A stretch of DNA of 64,000 bases from Nageia nagi (lineage: Eukaryota; Pinophyta): assembly GCA_050084985.1 (NCBI GenBank), contig JBITNC010000001.1, positions 40,114,001-40,178,000 of the forward strand, read 5' to 3'. This document shows positions 1-10,849 of this stretch, piece after piece. The position numbers and the translations under genes were made by a program. The notes beneath the pieces are model-generated. The model did not search any database, had not been told where the DNA came from, and worked only from the letters and a program-made list of their open reading frames with translations. Position 1 is the first letter of the stretch, and the number at the start of each line of letters is the position of its first letter.

Positions 1-1337
1 TGTATCTTACCTGTTGTGTTGATTTATGCTGATTCAGCCAAACTTAGGCCTTTGTATCTTAGCTTTTGCACTCACTTCAATGTTGGTGCTAGCTAAGAAG
101 AATTATATGCTAGTATTATCACAACTGCATTATGTAACATGATTTATGAATTTGAAAATAATATGTTCATACTTGATAGGAGTTGATAAAGTGTTGAATC
201 TTGTGATGAACAAGTTGGACCCAAGAAGAATATGTAGGGGACACATCATTCTTTGATTGGATGTTCGTTTGTTCTTGAAAAAACCTCATTCTCTAATACA
301 TGTTAGTCCTATATTAGTTTTTAGATCATATTCAGCTAGAGGGTGCATGATGTCTAAGGTAAGGAGGTAGATATTAAGGAATAGTAGCATGGACACTAAT
401 GACCAATGCAAGCACTAATGTTAGCATGGATGCTAGGATCCATAATGAACTAGGTGGCCAAAGTTTGAGGTGATGAATTTGGTTTATAGGATATGAGTAT
501 AAATTATGGCTTGGCAAGGGTGGTGTAGCAAGGTGGCTATCATTTGTCATCATTCTCGTGGAATCTATCATAATTTGGATTTTAAATAGGCTAGATTGGA
601 TTTCATTTTCATATGCACTATTTAGAATTTGAGCTCTAGTCCAGAAGGAGAATTATGGCTATAGTAGACAAAATTTGAGTGTCCCCAAAGATTTACATTA
701 TGAGGTAAGTGTTTTGTATGTGTATACGATTGAATTGGATTGATTTTGATTAGTTTAGTAAGGATTATGATATTTTTTTATTTGCAAGATGAAGATTACC
801 AACCAGGACAACCATCAAATGTACCTACTTTAGCATAATCGGGTTTCTACCCTTGTGGTAGGTTTATAGGATCTTTTATTTATGATTTATTCCTTAATTT
901 TTCACTTTAAGGTAAAGAAAAATAAAATTGATAAAATACCCCAAGGCTAGGGTTTTGATGCTAGGGCTTCCATGATTTTCAATTTAATGGTTGCATTTAG
1001 GTGTTAAATTATGCTTTTAGGGGATAACAGGGGTAGAAGAATGTTTCTCCCAAATTTTGAAAAAAAATTGATCGTAAAAGGCATAGCATGGGTTCTCGCG
1101 TGAGCACCAATGCTAGCATGGTAGAAGGGTTTCTGGATAAGGGAAATGTAGTTCCAACTATGGTTATTATTAATGTGTGATTACAACAAGAAAATAAAAT
1201 TTTTGCTTTATGATTTAAGTGAAATTAAGGAATAACTAACACATACCTTTGCTTATTTGTGATTATAGTATCATTAGTTCTTAATGTAGCCTAAGCTTAT
1301 ATCCTAAAGCTAGAAGAAGTGCATGGTGTAGTAAGAC
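1..1337. other. Unrecognised AT-rich DNA
   Basis: I find no protein domain, RNA gene or terminal repeat here. Short phrases recur (an 'agcatgg' motif near 388, 423 and 1087), as in old LTR sequence, but no partner LTR is visible. Confidence 0.4.
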
Positions 1338-1707
1338 TGTTGGAATGTATACTCCATTATTGTAAGATTTTGTAATAATCTTCTTTTTAAATTTACCAAT
1401 ACTTAAAGGTGTCCCTAGAGACCTTAAGTATTTAAGTGAATATGATAATGTAACTTATCCTACACTCCTTCTCATGAGCATGTGTTAGAATTTGTAATGA
1501 AATATTGTGAATATCTAAACTCCTTGTAAATTCAATTAATCACTTAAAAGATATGTAGATACCTTAAGGGATTAATTGAATTCTTTATTATGTGTAGACT
1601 TTGACCTTACCATGGAGTCAGTTGGTAGGTTAAAGTTAGGTCATACATTTATTGTAACCCTAACCTTACCCTTGGGTTAAAGGGAGGTTAGGGAGGTGCT
1701 CTCAAGC

Positions 1708-1716
1708 TATAAATAG
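1708..1716 (+). promoter_or_regulatory. TATA box, first LTR promoter module
   Basis: TATAAATAG followed by a pyrimidine-rich 'cctctcctcttg' stretch, as expected for the U3/R boundary of a plant LTR. Function is inferred from sequence alone. Confidence 0.5.
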
Positions 1717-2042
1717 AGGGCCTCTCCTCTTGTAACATAACTAAGATTTGGAGTAAGATTACTCTACTAGTTTGTGTAGGAGAGGAAGAGAATTGTAGTA
1801 TGAGGTGCATAGATTGAGAATTGAGAACTAGTTGTGGATGTACTCCCAAGGAGGGAGGAACCACATTATATTTGTGTTATCTTGTGTGAATGGTGTTATG
1901 TTGAATGATTGAGTTTCCTAGTCTTGGACCTTGAGGATTAGAGTAGGTCTAATTCTTTCAGCATGCCCCTTGGGTAAAAGGGTGAAGCATGTCATATCTT
2001 TGTACAATGGTTAAAAGGGTGATCTAAGAGAGGATTTTGACT

Positions 2043-2051
2043 TATAAATAG
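2043..2051 (+). promoter_or_regulatory. TATA box, second LTR promoter module
   Basis: A second TATAAATAG with the same downstream 'ccctctccttg' context, 335 bp after the first. Either box could set the transcript start. Confidence 0.5.
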
Positions 2052-2312
2052 AAGGCCCTCTCCTTGTGATCACTCACCAAAACTTGAAGCAAAGTTATAC
2101 TGTAGGATTAGTGTTAGGAGAGGAAGAAAACTCTCTTGGGAAGGATATTAATTAGTGGCTATACTCTCTTGTATGAGAGGAACCACTTTATATGTGTGTC
2201 AAATTTTTGAGATTCGCTATTGCATTTATGCTTTGAGTATTGATGTTAGAGTGAGTTTTCAAGTGATCTTGGTAGATTACGATTTTAGTATTTTAAAATT
2301 AAATCCTTCATT

Positions 2313-2325
2313 TGGTATCAGAGCC
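2313..2325 (+). other. Primer-binding site, initiator-Met tRNA type
   Basis: TGGTATCAGAGCC is complementary to the 3' end of plant initiator-Met tRNA, the usual primer for copia elements. It starts two bases after the LTR. Confidence 0.85.
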
Positions 2326-2930
2326 ATCTTGGAGGCTCCTCTTCAACATTCTTGGAGGCTTTATCTTCAACATCCTTGAAAGTTTATCTCACTTATTCTT
2401 CCATCCATTTTGGTGAGGTAAAAGATTTGAAGGTATAATGTTCTCCTTATTCCTTCAAGATTATGTTTTACCTCTTAACTTAATAACATTGTTTATGTGT
2501 TAGTTGTAATTTTCTTGAGAAAATTTGTTTAAAATATTTTGTTGTTACAATTATCTACTAACCTTTTATGGTAGTTGCAAATTTTTAAATTTTTTCTTAA
2601 AATAGAATGTAACAACAATTTAATGCTAGAAGCATTTAGTTTGACTAAATTTGCAATTTTTTTAGATTTATTTGTATACAAAAATTGCTATTTTTTTACC
2701 CATTTATAATTTTTTAATGTAAAAGTATGTGTAAAATGAAAAAAATCTATATATGAAATAGGTTATAAAAGGGGAACATCCATAATATATATATTTTATG
2801 AGTGCCAAAATATATGCAAGTTTTTTTTTTTTTTAAATAAAAAGGGAGAGGCATATATTTAAATCAAAAGTTCTTAAGTTTTATTTTTTGAAAAAAAAAA
2901 TTGAATTTCTTTGGGGGGAGGTATTTTTTT
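2326..2930. other. Leader remnant, then AT-rich DNA
   Basis: A short leader after the PBS contains a near-repeat 'ttcaacatycttg' (2343-2375). After about 2420 the sequence is AT-rich with long T runs and no coding signal. The rest of the copia element is missing. Confidence 0.4.
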
Positions 2931-3660
2931 AATGCGCCACCCGCACCCTGGATCCACCCACCCGTAGCTGGCGGCTCCTCCCCTCGACCCGCAGCTTGGC
3001 TCCATCCGTCCATGGCTGGTGGCTCCTCCCCTCGAGCCAACGACTCTGCAGTTTCTTTATTTCGAAGGTGGTCATATGTAGTAGGAATTACACATGTTGT
3101 AGAATGAGTAGGTTGGGCGGATCCAATCTAAAATGACCATTTTGGTAGCTATTCAACTCCCAATTTGTTCGCTGATAAATCCCACCCGTCCTGCAGTCAC
3201 GCGACAACCATAGCCAGCCCACGATGCGATAATGCGCTGGAACGAGAGGTAAAAAGGGAGTTGAAAGGGTTTGAATGACCACCATTCTGATCCCCTACTA
3301 GCCTCTGCAGCTCTCTGCTGTGCAGTTTCCCTCAACCATCAATTTAGTATGCATTTTTGGATTGACAGAGGTGCTGTGTGCCTCACGGCCCTACCCAAAA
3401 CTGCCTCTCTTTTATACCCGTCACCCTTCATTGCCGATGTTAAAGGGATTGTAGTGCGATGGGCTAAAGTGACCGGTGGAGAGGCGAGCGGTCGGTGGTG
3501 GCTTTGCACAGTGCACCATCCTCGCATCCCTTTGGGCCATGACTCCGGCCCATAACGCCTAGCCAGCAAGGTGGTTGGACCCCTATCTCCATGCAGATAA
3601 AACCCTCACAAAAATTCGTTAAAAAATCCTCGATCAAAATAGGGGAGCGATTCAAATGCT
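2931..3660. other. GC-rich island of unknown origin
   Basis: The stretch is visibly richer in G+C and CpG than anything nearby (for example 'gcgatgggctaaagtgaccgg' region near 3456). It carries short overlapping ORFs on both strands but none with a recognisable domain. The largest, at 3271-3555 on the plus strand (94 codons), has no clear coding bias. It could be a remnant of a gene promoter or exon, or the GC-rich part of an unrecognised transposon. Confidence 0.4.
2949..3044. repeat. Two tandem copies of a 48-bp GC-rich unit
   Basis: Two copies with period 48 share 'ggctcctcccctcga'. On the plus strand each would encode an AGGSSPR-like peptide, but the frame is short (2901-3107) and I do not claim a product. 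Confidence 0.6.
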
Positions 3661-5420
3661 CTTCCTGATAATCTAAGATTTAATAATATATTTTTGGCCA
3701 CAACGATTGCAGGCATACCGACAACGTATCTTATAATACAATAGAATGAAGCAAAATCTTCATTGCTTCTGCACATCCGATGATTGCACCCTTAGCGACT
3801 TTTTTCAACTGCTAGCTCGCTTGCTTTGTTGAGCCTGCGTTTAAATCCTGCCTTTTTCTTTCTTCATTAATAAATGAATTTTTCACCGTTAATAAATCCT
3901 GCCTGATTTTTTTCTTTAATTTCAAAATAGGCTGGTGGACGGGCTGTAATTACCTTTTGTACCTTTTTTGTGGTTCTTTGGATAAGTAATTTATTTGCAA
4001 TAATAAATTATTTTTTCTTAGAAAGTATTTATTTTTTAGTTGAAGAATAATTTTGTTTTGAGGAGTTGATGTTTTTTAAGACATATTTTTTAGTACTTAT
4101 TGTAAATTATTAATATTGTTAAAAGTGTGTTTTAAAGGAGGGGGAATTTTTTTTTCTCAAAAAGGATTATTTGTTACTAAAGTATTTTTTTCCTCTATAG
4201 TCAAAGTTATTTAAGGAGTAATATTTGAGAGAAGGTTTTCAAAAGTAAATATTGCTATAGTGCGGTGTCAGTTTCTTCTTTTTTCTATCTAAAGTAAAAT
4301 TACAAATGAAGAAATTTAAGTACCTCTAATAATTGCTTACTTAGGTAAAATGTGGTAATTGTTTTAATGCTTATTTTTATGGTATAAACATGGCATTTTT
4401 TTTCCTTAGTGATAAAAGTTTATTTCTTTTCGTAAGGTAAACTTACAATTCTATTTTTTACCTAAATGTTTATTGAAGAGAACATGTTATTTAAGATCAA
4501 TTTTTAAGTAAATAGGAAGGTTATACTTATTTTACTTAAAAATAGTAAACTTATACAAAATTATGGGAAAAATTATAGACTTATGTAAAGAGGTCCTTTC
4601 GAGGTTAGTAACAAAACCTATTGGACTCTTAGGTTTCAATTATTGTTGGATAATGTATCATTTATTTTATGCACTTTACTTTATGTTATGTACCTTTGCT
4701 TTATCTTTGCAAAATCAAAAATATTGAAAGTGTACCTTTTAAAATGAACACATTCACATGTATATTATGCAATATGATTTATTTGGAAAGATACAAGGTG
4801 AGAACAAAGAATACTGGAGCCTTCAGTTCGATGATTCAAGTGGTGAAAAATTTGTAGTTCTTAATTTCCTCTAAGTCCTTTGTTGGTTTGGACATAACTC
4901 CATATAGGTGAACATACATATATGTAGTGATATCACATGTTTGCACATCCATTCAAGGATTATCCTGATAACCTAGGAGAAAAATTAGAAATCTAATCAA
5001 GATAATAATTTGATTGATCTAATATACATCACAACCTTGAAAAATAGTTAGTACTCCTCTTTGAAAGAGTATATTACTAACCAAGATGAACTGGTTGAGG
5101 ATTGATAGAACTTGGGATCCACTTTGTGAGCATCTAGGTGAAGGCTTAATTTTAGACAAGAAAATAAACCTCAACTTTATCCCTCTCTACAAATATGGTA
5201 CTTGGTTATGATAAAACGTTGGATATATAGGATTTATTATGTGATTTTATTTTAAATCTTTGCACATGTGAATTTTGTTAAACAAGTTAAGCATGTTCTT
5301 TTATCAAAATTTATCATGTACATGTATGGTTAATTTATTTGAATAAATCTAAACATGTATGAATGATTAAAACTCAACATGTAGAGTTGATTAATTTGTT
5401 CCACATGATTACATTGGTTA
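3661..5420. other. AT-rich DNA without recognised genes
   Basis: Long homopolymer-rich, AT-rich sequence. The right end should belong to the 5' side of the copia element that continues at 9329, because the insertion at 5426-9323 splits that DNA. A 'tgttggataatg' phrase near 4645 looks like an LTR start, but I find no PBS or partner. Confidence 0.35.
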
Positions 5421-5425
5421 ACATT
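5421..5425. repeat. Target-site duplication, left copy
   Basis: ACATT directly precedes the element; the same five bases follow it at 9324-9328. Confidence 0.85.
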
Positions 5426-5707
5426 TGAGAGAACCAAAATGTTTTGTATTATTCATCAAAATGAGTTAAATATATAGGCTTAAGAAAGCCATTACAAGAC
5501 AAGATAAGAAGTTGAGAATAATATTCTCATGACCATAAAAAAACTCACACTATACGTATCACCCTTAGATCACTACATGACAAATTACTTGTTATAACAA
5601 TAAACTAATAAATACTTAGACCAAGATACTTAGGAAAATACTTTAGTCCTAATTAATTAATCCTAATAACTTAGGACTTAGGAATCATGTTAGAAATACT
5701 TCCAACA
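5426..5707 (-). repeat. 3' LTR of the 5426-9323 element
   Basis: 282 bp, paired with 9042-9323. The stop codon of the internal reading frame falls inside it (5671), so the protein's C-terminus is LTR-encoded. Confidence 0.92.
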
Positions 5708-7389
5708 TACTCCCCCTTGATGCTAAGGAACGCAAAGAGTTCTTTAGACATCAAATAGTTGGAAGAAAATAATTTGTGTTTCCTCCAATTAATCAATAGG
5801 AAATCAAATTTTTGAAAAGTATGATGTGGGCATTCCTTCCACTCGTGTGGAATCTTCTTCATTGTTGTTGATGTTGCTCCTTCATTGAGTGCCTCCTTTT
5901 TTTGAGAAGCTCCCCCTTCAACAAAAGTCTCTCCATATGTGATTTTAATCAACCACTCTCTTTCATCTCTTGGATGGTCTTCAAACCATGCTTTTACATC
6001 ATCATCTTTTACATCATTACACATCCATACTCCACATGAGTATGTATTCATCATCTCACAATAATAATTGTACCATAGTACTTTCTCACAAACTTCTACA
6101 CACACTTTCAAACAATAGAAAGCCACACATTGGCTTATTACATATGCAACCAAATGTTGCTCCTCACACAAAGTTTCACTCAAAAAATCACACCTTACTA
6201 AGATTTTACAATCATCATTTGGATCCACATGACCCAAGTTTTTCATCAATGTCTTCTCCCAAGGAAGACTCTTCAATGTTGTCTCCATGATGCAATCCTC
6301 AAGCAAGGCCTTGATAAGACATTCTCCTCCATTCTCCATAGCCTTCAACCTATCCTTCACACATTTGATTAGCAAACATTCATTAGTAGCATTAGCAAAT
6401 AAGCCAAAAAATAAGAAATCGTTTCCTCTAATGATGTTTTGGTGAGTAGATATCCACATTAATCTTTCCTTTGATGTTGCTTTTAAAGCAATCATTTCTT
6501 CATTCATGATAAGGAATTCCCATGGTTCCTCTTTGCATATTGTTGCCTTTATAAGACAACTCTCAAGATCTTTTGATGCCTCCATTTCACCATGAAGTCC
6601 ATCAATGGCTATCTCATTATCTTCCATCTCCCCCTTGATATAGTCATCTTCATTCTCCACTCTTGATAAGTGGCCTTATCCATTGAGGATGAAGTTAATA
6701 GCCTTCATCTCATCTTCATCAATGATCTCTCTTGGATCATTATCCCATATTGCCTCTTTAAGACAAACATCATATGCCTCCTCCATGGAGCACTCTTCAT
6801 TTTTCTCCACTCCATGTGAGTGGTCTTCATCATAAGGGAGCCAACAATGCTCCTTGTCTTCAACATTCTCTTCCATGAGAATGATTTGTGATCCATGATT
6901 TGAATCCACAAATTTCTGAGATGGTGCCATCTTCATGAGACACTCTTCATGACATGCCTCCTTCATGAGACATTTTTTACAATATGCCTTCTCCATTAGG
7001 CATTCTTCATAAGCTTCCTCCATGAAGCATTCTTTATCCATTTTACTCCCTTCCATGAGAGTTTCACAAGGCCACATCAAATTCATATCTTCCTCTTCAT
7101 CATCATGCATGCCTTCTTCATAAGACATGTCTTCAAAAAGTCCTTCAAAAGGATCTTTAAAACAAGGCTCTTCACATGAGTCTCCATCAGGCTCTTCAAG
7201 CATATATGGCTCTTCCCATGAGCCTTCACCAAAAGAACAAGGTTCCCCTTTGTTCACACAAGCTTCATATTCATTAACATCAAAAACATCTTTCAAAACC
7301 ATCCATGCAATAGAAGCTGATTTACAAATTGCTATAAGAGGAAAAACATTTTCTTTCATACCTTTTCTTAAGTCCAGAGGGCTAAGCAA
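5671..7389 (-). pseudogene. Acidic Cys/Met-rich reading frame of the non-autonomous element
   Basis: One reading frame runs from 7389 to 5671 and is broken only by a single TAA at 6676-6678, giving 237- and 329-codon parts. The start of the first part still matches the second half of a copia Gag UBN2-type region (KSASIAWMVLKDVF), so it is the shifted continuation of the Gag frame at 7368-7586. The rest is very acidic and built from loose repeats around C-L-M/I-E/K-K/M-A (EECLMEKAY, KKCLMKEACH, GECLIKALLEDC). A less repetitive region with many Cys follows, then a charged C-terminus ending in the LTR. I do not recognise a function. Possible explanations are a repeat-expanded Gag extension or a captured sequence. 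Whether the TAA is a mutation or a read-through stop cannot be told from one copy. Confidence 0.6.
5708..5720 (-). other. Polypurine tract
   Basis: Read on the minus strand it is AAGGGGGAGTA immediately before TGTTGG of the 3' LTR, the standard plus-strand primer site of copia elements. Confidence 0.85.
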
Positions 7390-7586
7390 TTTTGATATTG
7401 CTTTTCCTTCTTTTTACTTTTCTCCTCTCCTTCAAGAGACCTCCAAGATGGAGGTTCATCATACCCATCTTCTATAATGCTCCAAAGATCCTTAGCCTTG
7501 AGCAAGGTCTTCATTATTATGCTCCACCAAGCATAATTTTGTCCATCAAACTTGGGCACCTCGAAATCTTCAAATAAGGAATCCAT
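7368..7586 (-). pseudogene. gag: Copia Gag N-terminal fragment
   Basis: The 72 codons begin MDSLFEDFEVPKFDGQNY and continue through AWWSIIMKTLLKAKDLWSII, matching the conserved N-terminus of copia Gag (FDGxNYxxW, then DLW). The frame stops at ALWT and the homology continues in the adjacent frame (LRKGMKENVFPLI), so one frameshift near 7375-7390 separates them. In a working Gag this region mediates particle assembly. No nucleic-acid-binding zinc knuckle follows. Confidence 0.75.
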
Positions 7587-9027
7587 CTTTGTTTAATTTT
7601 TGTCTCAAAAAATTAGAAAACCTTCAGCACCAGTATTTTTGCAAAAGTAATCTTTAATTACTTTTGCTCACTATCTTTCACTCTCTGTAATCAAAATTAG
7701 ATATTAACAGAGATGAAAATATATGGCCTTTTAACCACCTCCTTCTCAGATCTAGATGCACAATCTCCAATCACGTTGGTAGGCCAGCTTCAATGGGCAT
7801 GAGTCTGACTCATATGGGCTACGTTCTCTTACAGCAAGCACCATGCAACCATAACAGATTGCACAACATATGCTAATGGTAGTTGCGCACTCGAGCATAG
7901 TCTTCTTGCAAGTATTAGATGCATGCAGCCACTTCGCAGTGACTTTCAACTTATTTTGCACTCGTCAGGCCATCAAAGACATGGCTTTCATGACAGTATT
8001 GACACTATCTCAATCAAATGTAACAAATGAATCTCAAAGCATCAAAGATATAGAGGTACGATTAGATCTGCCCTTTCTACATACTCACAACAATGTCCTT
8101 GCAACAGAATTGGAGATAAACTTGGTATAGTATGGCAATCAACACATATTCATAGGTTCTTCATGAATCAAAGAGTGATTTGAAATGGCATCTTTATCAA
8201 CATAATCACCACTTTTTAATATGCAGGTAGATTAGCAATTCTTTACGTGAGCATCAATCTCCATAATTTTTTTTTAACAGATCAATTCACATTCCCCAGC
8301 TTCATAAACTGAAAGTAATTATCTATACATTGGCTTCTGTAGCCTTCCAATTCCATGTAGGCCTTCTTCAGCAATGCACCTCCTTCAGACTGGCCTGTTG
8401 TAATCTCACGATCATGTGGGCCTCTTTCTTACATTTGAGTCTCCTTAATCCCTTGATCTCATGTTACCTTCCTGCAACAAACAAAAGATGTAGTACAACC
8501 TCCAACAATGTAGGCTCCTCCTTAGGCGGTAGATCTTCTCATCGAATATGATGATTCAGGTTACCAAATACGTGGCTTTCTTTAACATGAATGAATTTGT
8601 TACACCAAATTTAACAAACAGAAGCAATAGTCTACCCAGATCAATTCATAAATGATGCAAATGGATCTCACATTTGCAAGAGAACCTCATAAAATAGCAA
8701 CACCCAGCCTTCATGTAGATGCACTTCGTAGCATCACTATGCATGTACAGAGCCTCCACAACGGTTGATGATCCACTATGCTACGTAGTACATATACGCT
8801 AGTCTCTCCTTCACATACATGGACTGGTATGGAATGTCACAACACTAAGGCAGCTCTTTGCTTCCATAGAAACAAGAATTTTTCCAGAGGCTTTGGATCT
8901 CACACTTGCAAGAATTTGATAAATTCTTTGCAATGCATCCAAAAGCTCAATAATTTTGATGATAGTCCTTAAGGAGCTTGATAAGATCCTTCAAGACTTC
9001 ACCCACTCTAACCCTATGATTGATTCA
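7587..9027 (-). other. Long 5' leader of the non-autonomous element
   Basis: About 1.44 kb lies between the PBS and the Gag start, much longer than typical copia leaders. Several short frames occur on the minus strand (for example 7752-7961, 69 codons, with a CysCys-rich middle). Some stretches look like exon/intron borders ('gttgcag' before 'gaaggtaac' near 8476-8490). I recognise no protein. Confidence 0.45.
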
Positions 9028-9039
9028 GCTCTGATACCA
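9028..9039 (-). other. Primer-binding site, initiator-Met tRNA type
   Basis: The minus strand reads TGGTATCAGAGC two bases inside the 5' LTR. Confidence 0.88.
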
Positions 9040-9041
9040 TT

Positions 9042-9323
9042 TGAGAGAACCAAAATGTTCTGTATTATTCATCAAAATGAGTTACATATATAGGCTTAAG
9101 AAAGCCATTACAAGACAAGATAAGAAGTTGAGAATAATATTCTCATGACCATAAAAAAACTCACACTATACGTATCACCCTTAGATCACTACATGAAAAA
9201 TTACTTGTTATAGCAATAAACTAATAAATACTTAGACTAAGATACTTAAGAAAATACTTTAGTCCTAATTAATTAATCCTAATAACTTAGGACTTAGGAA
9301 TCATGTTAGAAATACTTCCAACA
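9042..9323 (-). repeat. 5' LTR of the 5426-9323 element
   Basis: 282 bp, the partner of 5426-5707, ending two bases from the PBS. Confidence 0.92.
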
Positions 9324-9328
9324 ACATT
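9324..9328. repeat. Target-site duplication, right copy
   Basis: ACATT, identical to 5421-5425. Confidence 0.85.
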
Positions 9329-9379
9329 TTCATCTTCTTATGTAGCAAATAGGAGACACCTTCTTACTCAAGCACATTC

Positions 9380-10190
9380 TTGATGGTTCCAACTATGGTA
9401 TTTGGGAACCTCAGATGAAAGTTGAATTGTAGGCAAGAAAACTATGATAGATAGTTAATGAAAACCTAGTTACTCCTATAGATGAGAAGGCACTTGAAGC
9501 TTACAAAATAAAGAATGAGTTGGAAATATCTATGATTTTTTGCATAGTATTAGATGAAGTACTGCTTATGATCTCCTCATCAACTTTTATAAAGGAAGCT
9601 TATGATAGGCTTAAGAAAATCTACTTTGGGTCCAAATTTTCAAGAAGGTTTACCATTATCCAAAAATTACTTCAATATCATCAAAGAGAATATGAAAAAT
9701 ATTATTCATCTATTTGCATAAGATCATTGACCTTAGGACCTAACTTTTTGATTGTGGCTGCAGTTAGATCAATGATGGATTCATGGTCTTTATCATTCTT
9801 TAAAGTCTTTCTTCAAAGTTTAGTAACTTTGTGATAGTTATTAAGACTAAGCTTGATGATGAAGAAGATATCTTCTCTCTCTCGAGAACCTTTCAAAGTT
9901 TCTTCTAAAGCATGAGAAAAGTTTTAATAAAAATGTGTTGATCTCTTCTCTAAAGAATAATAGCAATGCTATAGGAGAAACCAAAACTCCTTTTGAGAAG
10001 AAGTTCACACATAAAAAGAAGTTTTTCCTGCTACCTTCAAAAAATTTAAAAATAAGGGAAGTAACAATAACTACAAGAAAAGAGATGGAAAGGACAAGGT
10101 AAATAAATCAAATCCCAAGGAAAAATTTGATGGAAATTGTAACTTTTATGGTAGCTATGGTCACACAGAATTTGATTTCTACAAAAAAAA
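9380..10190 (+). pseudogene. gag: Copia gag pseudogene
   Basis: It begins with ILDGSNYGIWEPQMKVEL and passes through a UBN2-like helical region (ISMIFCIVLDEVL, then AYDRLKKIYFGS). It ends near 10132-10176 with a relic zinc knuckle reading CNFYGSYGHTEFDFY. Only the first Cys and the His remain of CX2CX4HX4C. Several stops and at least two frameshifts interrupt it. Confidence 0.75.
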
Positions 10191-10269
10191 GAGAAGAAAA
10201 AAACATGGGAAATAGAAATGTGAAGAACTTAAAAAGGAAGAAGAATATTAAAGCTAGTTTTATTTATAC

Positions 10270-10735
10270 TCTTTACTCCATGACTTGCACTTTCTCAACT
10301 AATTGGATTTTGGACTGTAGGTGCACTAATCACTTATGCTTTGAAAAGTATAAGTTCAAAATTTTTCATAAGTATAAAAAAGATGCAATTATGATAGGTG
10401 ATAATTCAATCTTTAAATTCCAAGGGATTGGGAGTGTGTTGATTCATAGACAGGTTCTTGAAAATATGCTCTTTAAGGCTATCCTCAGAATGAACCTTCT
10501 TTCCATAGTTCAAGTTGCAAGAAAAGGATACTCATTTGAGTTCAACTCGTACTCTTGGTATATTAAGAAGGGAATTGCCACTTTAGTGAAAGATTTGATG
10601 AAAGATGATCTCTATATTATAGATCAAGTTTCAACAAAGATGTATCTTGCTACAAATATTTGCTTTAGAAGCAATCTTTGGCACCAATATTTAGGAAACC
10701 TTAACCATAAAAGTATTCAAATCATGAAAGAATAA
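10270..10735 (+). pseudogene. pol: Copia protease and pre-integrase remnant
   Basis: NWILDCRCTNHLCF corresponds to the copia aspartic protease core, normally WILDSGCTxHM. The DSG catalytic triplet has become DCR. The end (LWHQYLGNLNHKSIQIM) is the GAG-pre-integrase motif that precedes the integrase core. The 202-codon frame is open from 10127, but its active site is destroyed. Confidence 0.8.
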
Positions 10736-10849
10736 GAACTTATGTAAGGTTTTCCTTTGATTTCACTCATAATTGGTTTATGTAAGAAGTGCATCTGAGG
10801 CAAGATGAACAGATAAAGTTTTGAAAAAGATAAGTCAATAAAGGAAAGC

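Larger units (their letters stand above)
1338..2310 (+). repeat. Copia-type 5' LTR, plus strand
   Basis: The segment starts TGTTGGAATG and ends CTTCA, and is followed two bases later by a perfect initiator-Met tRNA primer-binding site. This fixes it as the 5' LTR of a Ty1/copia-type element. It holds two TATAAATAG boxes about 335 bp apart, each followed by a similar stretch ('gaggaagag', then an 'aggaaccac' motif). The promoter/R part is therefore present as two diverged tandem modules. No 3' LTR, gag or pol of this element follows within the window, so it is a truncated element rather than a solo LTR. Confidence 0.75.
5426..9323 (-). mobile_element. Complete non-autonomous copia-type LTR element
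   Basis: This 3,898-bp element lies on the minus strand. Both LTRs are 282 bp, start TGTTGG and end CTCTCA in element orientation, and differ at about six positions by eye (near 98% identity). A PBS follows the 5' LTR, a purine tract AAGGGGGA precedes the 3' LTR, and ACATT flanks both sides. The interior carries the N-terminal part of a copia Gag, then a long acidic Cys-rich frame. It has no zinc knuckle, protease, integrase, reverse transcriptase or RNase H, so movement must have depended on enzymes made elsewhere. It inserted between unrecognised left DNA and the gag start of an older copia element. Confidence 0.92.

Noticed and set aside
2155-2379. 74-codon frame
   Set aside because: It spans the end of the LTR and the PBS, so it is not a gene.
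5970-6290. 106-codon plus-strand His/Ser-rich frame
   Set aside because: Complement of the acidic minus-strand frame of the non-autonomous element; composition is a shadow.
7752-7961. Possible pectin-methylesterase-inhibitor-like text (KWLHASNTCKKTM)
   Set aside because: The resemblance is a few residues only; no second conserved Cys pair or helix pattern could be followed in frame.
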